Origin: Tenericutes bacterium 4572_104 | GTDB taxonomy: Bacteria; Bacillota_I; Bacilli_A; Izemoplasmatales; UBA5603 | DNA length: 64,000 nt | Reading direction: 5' to 3' | NCBI GenBank assembly: GCA_002084435.1 | Contig: NBLG01000004.1 | Span: 38,604 to 102,603, forward strand | Shown: piece after piece, positions 8,767-15,978 of the stretch | Numbering within the stretch: the first letter of the stretch is position 1 | Layout of the letters: the number at the start of each line of letters is the position of its first letter | Program-made: the position numbers and the translations under genes | Notes under the pieces: generated by a model | The model's input: the letters and a program-made list of their open reading frames with translations, nothing else | Told to the model about the DNA's origin: nothing | The model's database searches: none

Positions 8767-9821
8767 GATTCATCTAACCCTTCTAAATAAGCAACCGCAT
8801 CCGCAAAACTTGAAACTGGAATTAACCATCCATCTGAGTCTATACCATATTTCTCACATACTTTTAAAGCTACTTGGTAATTATCATATGTATATGTTGG
8901 ATCTAAACTTGGAATAAAAAATAAATCGACTTTATTTACATAAGCTGTAATTATTTTTTGTTCTACTCCACCAATATAACCAACTGAGCCATCATAACGA
9001 ATCGTTCCTGTACCAGCAATTTTTAATCCATGAGTTAAATCTTCATCAATTAAATGATTATATATAGCTAGAGTCTGTAATAGGCCTCCGGATGGCCCTC
9101 CTATATTAGATTGCCTTTCTGTATAAGTTGGATAAATAGTTGAATTATCTACGATAGCATATTCCTTTAAAGTAACACCAAATTTATCATATTCTGAATC
9201 TTTTGAAAGTGTAAATGTATAGATTTCTCCGTCTTCGTTCTTAAAAGTAAAATCATATGAAGTTGAATCCTTAGTATAATCAGAAATTTCACTTATATCA
9301 GTTACAACATACCCTCCATCTCCGATAAGTTTAATAAATTCATCCCCAAAGTTTATTTCATCATAGTGGTCTAAATATTCAGCTTTGCCATATACTAATG
9401 ACTTCACTACATAATTAATTTCAATATCAGGATTGATTTTTTTAGCGTAAGTATAGGCAATAATTATTGAAGCATCTACACTTGTCTCTTTATCTAAATA
9501 GCTAATTTGAGCTATTTCCTGATTTGTATACGTTTCATAAGTAGTTGATAAATTAGAAATACTTGCATAAGGAGAAAGTGTGCCTAAAATAAACTGAAAA
9601 TAAGTAGGACGTTGAACTGCCATAATATAAGTAGTTGAAATTGACCCAGTTATTACTTTATCTTGATTGTAATTAATTTCTATTAAATCCTCAACTTCTG
9701 ATATCCCACCAGGGCTATATACCGCAAAAGGAATACGAACAAATAAAATAAAAGAAATAAATAAATATGGAATAATTAAAACTAAAAGGAATTTCTTATA
9801 ATATTCAGTCAATACTTTCAT
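8763..9821 (-). CDS. Membrane-anchored Lon-like (S16) protease, YlbL type
   Basis: 352 residues with one N-terminal transmembrane helix (about 11-28), a middle region where YlbL proteins carry a PDZ domain (about 130-180), and a C-terminal Lon-type proteolytic domain. The Ser-Lys dyad is visible: Ser244 in GGPSGGLLQTL and Lys289 in GGVEQKI. The active domain should face the outside of the cell. YlbL-type proteases act in envelope quality control; the substrate here is unknown. Overlaps comEB by 17 bases. Confidence 0.85.
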   Translation of the reverse strand: MKVLTEYYKKFLLVLIIPYLFISFILFVRIPFAVYSPGGISEVEDLIEINYNQDKVITGSISTTYIMAVQRPTYFQFILGTLSPYASISNLSTTYETYTNQEIAQISYLDKETSVDASIIIAYTYAKKINPDIEINYVVKSLVYGKAEYLDHYDEINFGDEFIKLIGDGGYVVTDISEISDYTKDSTSYDFTFKNEDGEIYTFTLSKDSEYDKFGVTLKEYAIVDNSTIYPTYTERQSNIGGPSGGLLQTLAIYNHLIDEDLTHGLKIAGTGTIRYDGSVGYIGGVEQKIITAYVNKVDLFFIPSLDPTYTYDNYQVALKVCEKYGIDSDGWLIPVSSFADAVAYLEGLDES

Positions 9822-10290
9822 CTTGAACTATCCTCAAATGATAATCTTTTAATTGTCTTGTCTTTATATTAGCTGCCTCTAATAACTTTCTAGAAGCTAT
9901 AAATATCTCATCATCATGATATTTATCTTCTAAATAAATCACTTCTTTAATTCCTGATTGTATAATTAATTTAGAACATTCATTACAAGGAAAGAGAGTA
10001 ACATAAATCCTTGAGCCTTCTAAATCAGTACTCGAATTTAATATTGCATTAGCTTCAGCGTGGACAACATAAGCATATTTAGTATTTAAAAAATCTCCTT
10101 CTCTTTCCCAAGGGAACTCATCGTCATCGCATCCATAAGGTAATCCATTATAACCAATCCCGATAATTCTATTTCTTCGATTAACTATACAAGCTCCCAC
10201 TTGACTAGAGTCATCTTTAGATCTCTTAGCAGAGAGTGTAGCTACTCCCATAAAATATTCATCCCAACTAATATAGTTATTTCGTTTCAT
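9805..10290 (-). CDS. comEB: dCMP deaminase (ComEB family)
   Basis: Deaminates dCMP to dUMP for dTMP synthesis. 161 residues with the zinc-binding cytidine-deaminase motifs HAEANAIL and PCNECSKLI. The N-terminal SWDEYFMGVATLSAKRSKD and the insert GCDDDEFPWERE are typical of dCMP deaminases. It starts four bases after psuG. Confidence 0.9.
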   Translation of the reverse strand: MKRNNYISWDEYFMGVATLSAKRSKDDSSQVGACIVNRRNRIIGIGYNGLPYGCDDDEFPWEREGDFLNTKYAYVVHAEANAILNSSTDLEGSRIYVTLFPCNECSKLIIQSGIKEVIYLEDKYHDDEIFIASRKLLEAANIKTRQLKDYHLRIVQDESID

Positions 10291-10294
10291 CTAA

Positions 10295-11200
10295 TCACTT
10301 CTTCCAATATTCTTTAGCTATTTTCGCAGCTAAATCACAATTATTATAAACAAGTTCCATATTTACTTCTAATGATTTATTATCTGTAATTTCAACTATT
10401 CTTTTTAAGAGATAAGGAGTTGTTTGTTTACCTTTAATTCCTAAATTATTCATATCTTCTATAGCTTTGTCGATAGCCTTATTTATTTTTTCTTCTGGAT
10501 AAGAATACTCTTCAGGTATAGGATTAGCTATAAAAACTCCTCCTTCAAGTGATAAATTCCATTTAGTTTTACAAATATCAGCGATTTCTTTTGGACTTTT
10601 TGCATTATATTCTAGAGGAATTCCTGAAGTTCTAGTATAAAATGCAGGTAAATCAAAAGTATTATATCCTAAAACTAAAACTCCTTTAGTTTCTAAATAT
10701 TCCATTGTTTTTTCTAAATCGAGAATAGCTTTAGCTCCCGCTGAAATAACCGCAACTTTTGATTTTGTGAATTCTTCTAAATCACTTGATATATCAAAGG
10801 TTTCACTAGCTCCTCGATGTACTCCACCAATACCACCAGTCGCAAAGAATTTAATTCCCACCATATCACAAATTAACATTGTGGCGGAAACCGTCAAAGC
10901 TCCTGATTGTTTTCTAGTAAGTACAACTGGTAGATCTTTTCTGCCAACCTTTAAAACCTCAACCTTTTCATTGGCTATATATTCAATCTCTTCTTCTGTT
11001 AAACCAACCACAATATCACCATTAATAATAGCGATAGTCGCAGCTAAAGCTCCATTAGATTCTATTATTTCTTGACAATGTAAAGCTGTTTTTACATTTT
11101 CAGGGTAAGGCATTCCGTGTGAAATAATTGTGGATTCTAAAGCCACAACTGCCTTTTTATTCTTTATTGCCTCTTTAATATCTTTTCTAATTCGTATCAT
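10295..11200 (-). CDS. psuG: Pseudouridine-5'-phosphate glycosidase
   Basis: Splits pseudouridine 5'-phosphate to uracil and ribose 5-phosphate (reversible). The 301-residue protein has ALESTIISHGMPYPEN near the start and the conserved GGIGGVHRGA metal/phosphate region. I place the start at ATG 11200 (MIRIRKDI), which has AAAGGAG seven bases upstream and overlaps the msrA stop as ATGA; a longer frame upstream lies inside msrA. The usual partner, pseudouridine kinase PsuK, is absent from this window. Confidence 0.9.
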   Translation of the reverse strand: MIRIRKDIKEAIKNKKAVVALESTIISHGMPYPENVKTALHCQEIIESNGALAATIAIINGDIVVGLTEEEIEYIANEKVEVLKVGRKDLPVVLTRKQSGALTVSATMLICDMVGIKFFATGGIGGVHRGASETFDISSDLEEFTKSKVAVISAGAKAILDLEKTMEYLETKGVLVLGYNTFDLPAFYTRTSGIPLEYNAKSPKEIADICKTKWNLSLEGGVFIANPIPEEYSYPEEKINKAIDKAIEDMNNLGIKGKQTTPYLLKRIVEITDNKSLEVNMELVYNNCDLAAKIAKEYWKK

Positions 11201-11688
11201 TTTAATTTCTCCTTTAGTAAATTTAAATCTATATGACAATATCCATTCGGAAATTTATCTAAATATTTTTGGTGATATTCTTCTGCTTTATAAAAAGGTT
11301 TCTCCATTAAAACCTTTGTTTGAATAGTTTTTTTATAATTTTTTCTTATAGAATCTATAAAATGTTTTACTTCTTCTAAATCAGTTTTATCAAAACAATA
11401 TATCGCAGTTCTGTATTGAATACCAAAATCATTTCCCTGTTTATTTATTTCAGTTGGATCTATTATTCTAAAGAAATGTTTTAGTATTTGAGTTAAATTA
11501 ATAATAGTTTCATCATATTCTAAATACACTGCCTCGGCGTGACCCGAGCCATTTGATACATCTTCGTATGTAGGTAATGGTTCACTACCATCAATATAAC
11601 CAACAGTAGTACTTTTTACTCCCATAACGCGGGAAAAATATGCCTCTACACCCCAAAAACAACCTCCCGCAAGAATTATTTTTTTCAT
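11197..11688 (-). CDS. msrA: Peptide methionine sulfoxide reductase MsrA
   Basis: Repairs oxidised methionine (S form) in proteins. 163 residues with the active-site GGCFWGVEAYF, plus GYIDG, the SGHAEAVYLEYD region and YHQKYLDKFPNGYC. The start ATG overlaps the tcdA stop (ATGA) behind GGAGGAGAG. No MsrB is attached or adjacent. Confidence 0.94.
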   Translation of the reverse strand: MKKIILAGGCFWGVEAYFSRVMGVKSTTVGYIDGSEPLPTYEDVSNGSGHAEAVYLEYDETIINLTQILKHFFRIIDPTEINKQGNDFGIQYRTAIYCFDKTDLEEVKHFIDSIRKNYKKTIQTKVLMEKPFYKAEEYHQKYLDKFPNGYCHIDLNLLKEKLK

Positions 11689-12368
11689 GTACTCTCTCCT
11701 CCAACTAATCTATTTATGACATAAGAAGCTATCATAAGCCCAGCTACACTAGGAGTGTAAGCTGATGAAGCTAAAGTAGTGTTTTCTTTCGGTTTTTCTT
11801 TAGAATAAACAACAGGAAAGTTTAAACTAATATTTATTTCTCTTAACTTCTTTCTCATAACCTTAGCTAAAGGACAGACAGAAGTATTTTTTAATGTGGA
11901 TATTTCTATTTTTTCTGGGTGAAGTTTATTCGCAAATCCCATTGAAGAAATTATCGGTATATCTCTTTTTATAGCGGTCTTTATTAAATAAACTTTAGCT
12001 GAAACATCATCAATTGCGTCTACAACAAAGTCAGGTTTCATGTCTAATATTTCCTCTATAATAGTCTCTTCTGCCTTAACAGTATATTTTAATACTTTAG
12101 CTTTAGGGTTTATATCTAAAATTCTGTTTTCTAATAAGTCTGTTTTAAACTCCCCTATAGTTGAAGATAAAGCTATTATTTGACGATTTATATTCGTTAT
12201 ATCAATTTTATCATAATCACAAAGTATTATAGTCCCAATTCCAGAACGCGCTATGCCTTCAACTGCGTAACTCCCAACGCCTCCAAGGCCAAAAATAACA
12301 ACTCTTTTATATTTTAATTCCTGAACTGCTTTTTTACCAACTAATCGCTCAAACCTATCAAAACGCAT
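11685..12368 (-). CDS. tcdA: tRNA threonylcarbamoyladenosine dehydratase (TcdA/CsdL)
   Basis: ATP-dependent enzyme that cyclises t6A37 of tRNA to ct6A. 227 residues with an E1-like Rossmann motif GLGGVGSYAVEGIARSG, then CDYDKIDITNINRQ (adenylation site) and the DAIDDVSAK motif. The start has GGAGG seven bases upstream. It heads the eight-gene run to rluD; no separate promoter is obvious, only the upstream terminator. Confidence 0.9.
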   Translation of the reverse strand: MRFDRFERLVGKKAVQELKYKRVVIFGLGGVGSYAVEGIARSGIGTIILCDYDKIDITNINRQIIALSSTIGEFKTDLLENRILDINPKAKVLKYTVKAEETIIEEILDMKPDFVVDAIDDVSAKVYLIKTAIKRDIPIISSMGFANKLHPEKIEISTLKNTSVCPLAKVMRKKLREINISLNFPVVYSKEKPKENTTLASSAYTPSVAGLMIASYVINRLVGGEST

Positions 12369-12384
12369 CTTATCCTCCTTTTAA

Positions 12385-12415
12385 AAAATAGGCCGCGGAT
12401 GCAGCCGTTATTTTT
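12385..12415 (-). terminator. Terminator after the AI-2E transporter operon
   Basis: On the minus strand GGCTGC/GCGGCC (one T-G pair) with loop ATCC is flanked by AATA/TATT and followed by TTTTTT; it overlaps the stop codon of the membrane protein gene at 12408. Confidence 0.75.
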
Positions 12416-12848
12416 TCTTCATATAATAAAACTTAAAGTACTTTTTTCCAAGATATATTAAAGCGTAAACACTAGCCACAAATACAACTACTAAGATATT
12501 CGCTATATATTTTCTATCGCCACCCATATAATCATATAGAACAATAAATCCTAGAAGGCCAAAAGAAAATAAAAGAATTACATAAAAAAACTCTGCGCGG
12601 TAGGTTGGTTTTACCTGCCTTTTTAATGTCTCTTTTTTTATCATCAATGAAAAAAATCCAATTACCATAATAATAAAATTAGTCATTATTAGCCAAAACA
12701 TAAATGTGTTTATATTTAATAATTGATCTATTTCAAAAATATATGTAAAAACTAATACAACCGGTATAAAGAAAATCATACTAAGGAAAAAAAGTATTAC
12801 ATTTATATCGAATTGAGAATATATTCTTGGTCTTTCTTTTTTTATCAT
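12408..12848 (-). CDS. Four-helix membrane protein of unknown function
   Basis: 146 residues with four predicted hydrophobic helices (about 15-40, 50-70, 85-105, 115-133) and a basic C-terminus. No family recognised. It overlaps the end of the AI-2E family transporter by four bases (ATGA) and should be co-expressed with it. Confidence 0.6.
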   Translation of the reverse strand: MIKKERPRIYSQFDINVILFFLSMIFFIPVVLVFTYIFEIDQLLNINTFMFWLIMTNFIIMVIGFFSLMIKKETLKRQVKPTYRAEFFYVILLFSFGLLGFIVLYDYMGGDRKYIANILVVVFVASVYALIYLGKKYFKFYYMKKK

Positions 12849-13960
12849 GAAGAATCAACCTCTGAAATGAGTTTCTTTTCCTTACGACGCTGTCTTATAA
12901 AGACAAAGAATTCTCTTATTGAAGCCGCTATTGGTGAAGCTAAAATTACTCCAACAGCTCCAAATAAAGATCCAAAGAACAGAATAGACATAATAACAAC
13001 TATAGGATGAAGTGACAAATTTTTACCCATTATATATGGTTGGAAGAAATTTCCTTCGATAAACTGCATTATGCCATTTACTGCTAAAACTAATACAGGA
13101 CCTGGTCCTGTTCCAGCTATCATAGCATAAATTGTTGGAGGAAGGGCAGCTAAAATCATTCCAAAATAAGGAATAACATTAGTAATACCAACTAAAACTC
13201 CAAATACGAGATAATATTTAAGCCCAATCAATCTATAAACGATAATCGCCACGAATCCAAGCACAACCATTAAGCTTAATTGTCCTCTTAAATACGCTCC
13301 TACAGTGTTGTTTAATCTTGCGCCAAGTTCAGCGTAATCTCTTTCATGTTTAGAAGGAATAATTGAGCGAATTCTTTCAGAAATCATCTCATAGTCTAAC
13401 AAATAGAATATCAAAAGAATCGGTAATAACAAGATAGTCATAAGAATAGGTATTAAAGAGCTGGTAAATGAAGAAATCAAATTAGGTATAACTTGATTTA
13501 AGGTTGTATTAATAATATCAGTATCAGCTATATAACTGCTTATTTGGTCATAAATTTGAGTACCAAAAATAAAATCATCTCTTAAATCAGTTTGAAAATA
13601 AACAATAATAGTTTGAAAATCTCGATTAAAAAACGAGGTTATCTGTTCAGAAATTCTTGGGCCAAGATATTTGAATGTCGCAAAAATCAAAGCCGCTGTT
13701 AATACAAAAACAATTCCTAAAGAAAAACCTCTTGGGCCAATCCCCTTTTTCTCTAAATATTTAATTATAGGAAATACTATTAAAGCCACCAAATAAGCAA
13801 GCCCAACAGGAACAACAACTGCCTTAACAGCGTTTAAAATCCAACTCCAAAAATCATTGAATTGAATTGCAATAAAAATAATCGCAAGCCCTAACAATGT
13901 AATAGCTAGATATTTAATAATTCGATTTAAAGAATCATCTGAAATTTGTTTCTTCTTCAT
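12845..13960 (-). CDS. AI-2E family transporter (PerM/YdbI type)
   Basis: 371 residues with about eight hydrophobic segments. The family pattern is clear in the C-terminal half: GLKYYLVFGVLVGITNVIPYFGMILAALPP and NFFQPYIMGKNLSLHP. Members export small molecules or act as sodium/proton antiporters; the substrate cannot be inferred. First gene of a two-gene unit ending at the terminator near 12400. Confidence 0.9.
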   Translation of the reverse strand: MKKKQISDDSLNRIIKYLAITLLGLAIIFIAIQFNDFWSWILNAVKAVVVPVGLAYLVALIVFPIIKYLEKKGIGPRGFSLGIVFVLTAALIFATFKYLGPRISEQITSFFNRDFQTIIVYFQTDLRDDFIFGTQIYDQISSYIADTDIINTTLNQVIPNLISSFTSSLIPILMTILLLPILLIFYLLDYEMISERIRSIIPSKHERDYAELGARLNNTVGAYLRGQLSLMVVLGFVAIIVYRLIGLKYYLVFGVLVGITNVIPYFGMILAALPPTIYAMIAGTGPGPVLVLAVNGIMQFIEGNFFQPYIMGKNLSLHPIVVIMSILFFGSLFGAVGVILASPIAASIREFFVFIRQRRKEKKLISEVDSS

Positions 13961-13979
13961 ATGAATACCTCAACTATAT

Positions 13980-13988
13980 ATTATAACA
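13980..13988 (-). promoter_or_regulatory. Extended -10 promoter of the AI-2E transporter gene
   Basis: TGT-TATAAT on the minus strand about 20 bases upstream of the ATG; there is no good -35 box, as expected for an extended -10 promoter. Confidence 0.5.
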
Positions 13989-14075
13989 CAATTTAATTTT
14001 CATTGGATATGAATTATTAATTTTTGTTAAAGATAAACTTATCTAATAAATAATAAATTCATTGCCTAAATCATT

Positions 14076-15338
14076 TTATAATTTATTTTTTATATATTGA
14101 TAAATCTCGATAATTGGGACTTTTGTTTGTTCACCTGTTTCGTTATTCTTCACATTTACTACTTTTTCTTTTTGTTCATCGCTACCATAAATTAATAAAA
14201 ATCTAGCATTTAATCGATCAGCTTGTTTAAATTTACCCTTCAAATTTTTATCGAAGAAATCATAATCGACTATAAGTCCTTTTAGTCTCAAATTATTAAT
14301 AATTTTTAAAGCATCATTCTGAACTTCATCACCTAAAGCTATCATAAAACAATGAATGAATGGTTTTTCTTCTTTTGTCTCTAGAGAATCCATAGCTAAA
14401 ATCAACCGTTCAATTCCAAAGGCAAAGCCAACAGCTGGTACATTTGGTCCTCCAAGTGACGCAACCAAATTATTATATCTTCCTCCACCAACTAGAGTAG
14501 ATTGCGCTCCAAGCGTTTCTAGTTTAGCTTCAACCTCAAATACTGTGTGAGTATAATAATCTAATCCTCTAACTAAAGACTTATCTATTTCATAATTTAA
14601 ACCAACTGCATTTAAAGCCTCTATTACTTTATCAAAATGTGTTTTTGCTACATGGCTTAGATAATCTAAAGGCTTAGGAGCTTCGATTAATACAGGATTA
14701 AATTTATCCACTTTACAATCCAATACCCTCAATGGATTTTCTATATATCTACGCTGACAATCACTACATAATTGATCAACATTTGGTTTTAAATATTCTT
14801 TTAGTTTCTGTTTGTACAAAGCTTTACTTTCATCATCACCTAAAGAATTTATTTTTATCAAAATATTATCTATTTTAAGCATTTTAAGAAAGGTAACAGC
14901 GTAATTAATAATCTCCGCATCAATTAAAGGAGAATTTGAACCTAAGGCTTCAGCTCCAAATTGATGGAACTGACGATATCTTCCTTTTTGAGGACGTTCA
15001 TAGCGAAACATTGGTCCTTTATAATATAACTTCAATGGTTGATTAGGTGAAGCATAAAGCTTGTTTTCTATAACTGAACGAACTATTGAAGCTGTTCCTT
15101 CGGGACGCAATGTAATACTACGCTTACCTCTATCAATAAAATCGTAAGTTTCTTTCTTTACGATATCAGTTGTCTCTCCTACCCCTCTATGAAATAACTC
15201 CGAATACTCAAATATAGGGGTTCTTATTTCCTTAAAATTGAATAATTTTGAAACATCATTTATAACTTTTTCTATTGCTTGCCATTTAAAAGAATCTTCA
15301 GGCAAAATATCATAGGTTCCCTTAACTTTATTTATCAC
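14076..15338 (-). CDS. hisS: Histidyl-tRNA synthetase
   Basis: Charges tRNA-His. 420 residues, class II synthetase: KGTYDILPEDSFKWQ at the start, motif 2 FRYERPQKGRYRQFHQFGAE, the histidine-binding motifs VRGLDYYTHTVFEV and GGGRYNNL, and motif 3 GFAFGIERL, then an anticodon-binding domain. Starts at GTG with GGAG nine bases upstream. The commonly adjacent aspS is not here. It lies downstream of the acpP terminator with no visible promoter of its own. Confidence 0.96.
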   Translation of the reverse strand: MINKVKGTYDILPEDSFKWQAIEKVINDVSKLFNFKEIRTPIFEYSELFHRGVGETTDIVKKETYDFIDRGKRSITLRPEGTASIVRSVIENKLYASPNQPLKLYYKGPMFRYERPQKGRYRQFHQFGAEALGSNSPLIDAEIINYAVTFLKMLKIDNILIKINSLGDDESKALYKQKLKEYLKPNVDQLCSDCQRRYIENPLRVLDCKVDKFNPVLIEAPKPLDYLSHVAKTHFDKVIEALNAVGLNYEIDKSLVRGLDYYTHTVFEVEAKLETLGAQSTLVGGGRYNNLVASLGGPNVPAVGFAFGIERLILAMDSLETKEEKPFIHCFMIALGDEVQNDALKIINNLRLKGLIVDYDFFDKNLKGKFKQADRLNARFLLIYGSDEQKEKVVNVKNNETGEQTKVPIIEIYQYIKNKL

Positions 15339-15362
15339 TGTACTACACTCCTTTTTTTAAAA

Positions 15363-15389
15363 ATGTCGCCCTATGTTCAAGGACGACAT
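15363..15389 (-). terminator. Terminator of acpP
   Basis: Nine-base stem (ATGTCGCCC / GGACGACAT on the plus strand, one T-G pair) with a nine-base loop; on the minus strand it is followed by TTTTT. Sits between acpP and hisS. Confidence 0.8.
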
Positions 15390-15413
15390 CCGAATTAGAT
15401 GATTTAAACTAAA

Positions 15414-15674
15414 CTATTCAAAATACTCGTCATTAACAGTATTTAAGACATAATCAACTAAATCTTTAACATCTTTCATTTCTAAACTAGCTTCATCAGA
15501 TATTGAAATCAAAAATTCGCTTTCTACTTGATTAAATAATTCTAAAGCATCTAAGGAATCCGCCCCAAAATCTTCCGCTAAACCAGCTTCTAAAGTTACA
15601 AGTTCAGGCTTTACTCCTAGTTCTTGAATTATTAATTCTTTAATCTTTTTGAACACAACTTGTGCCTTGTCCAT
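15414..15674 (-). CDS. acpP: Acyl carrier protein
   Basis: Carries acyl chains on a phosphopantetheine arm during fatty-acid synthesis and for PlsX/PlsY. 86 residues, acidic, with the attachment site GADSLDALELF (Ser in DSL). Shine-Dalgarno GGAGG upstream of ATG 15674. It has its own promoter and terminator, so it is transcribed as a single gene. Confidence 0.95.
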   Translation of the reverse strand: MDKAQVVFKKIKELIIQELGVKPELVTLEAGLAEDFGADSLDALELFNQVESEFLISISDEASLEMKDVKDLVDYVLNTVNDEYFE

Positions 15675-15688
15675 ATTTAGCCTCCAAC

Positions 15689-15716
15689 AAACTGTATATT
15701 ATAAACTGTATATTAT
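15689..15716. repeat. Tandem 14-bp repeat in the acpP leader
   Basis: Two exact copies of AAACTGTATATTAT lie head to tail (15689-15702, 15703-15716) between the acpP -10 box and the ribosome site. The place suggests a regulator site or a slippage duplication; no known box matches. Confidence 0.75.
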
Positions 15717-15722
15717 AAAAGT

Positions 15723-15751
15723 ATTATATTAAATTTATATATAATAGTCAA
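15723..15751 (-). promoter_or_regulatory. Promoter of acpP
   Basis: TTGACT (15746-15751) and TATAAT (15723-15728) on the minus strand with a 17-base spacer, located just after the end of the dtd remnant. Confidence 0.8.
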
Positions 15752-15766
15752 ATACCTTTACGAATT

Positions 15767-15978
15767 CTATTTTTCTACAATAATAGTTACTGGTCCATCA
15801 TTTTTTAAACTAACTACCATTTCCTCGCCGAATATACCTTCAAAAACTTCAATTTGATATCTATCTCGCAATATTCTATTGAATCTACTAATAAAACATA
15901 TCCTTTTTTTATTTGTGAAATAATATTTTGATTAACTGAAACCGAAGCTTGTTTTACTCTTTGAACAATTACCTTCAT
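15767..15978 (-). pseudogene. dtd: dtd (D-aminoacyl-tRNA deacylase) with internal deletion and frameshift
   Basis: The intact start MKVIVQRVKQASVSV... runs to KKGYVLLV at about 15886, then another frame continues with FNRILRDRYQIEVF, EGIFGEEMVV and SLKNDGPVTIIVEK, the normal DTD C-terminus, to TAG at 15767. About 75-80 residues between are gone, including the SQFTL active-site segment. The ATG overlaps the rel stop (ATGA), the normal rel-dtd coupling. The 212 remaining bases cannot give one frame, so the gene is inactive. Confidence 0.9.

Noticed and set aside
15339..15413. T-box leader for hisS
   Set aside because: The 75-base gap contains only the acpP terminator and ribosome site; no T-box sequence or specifier structure.
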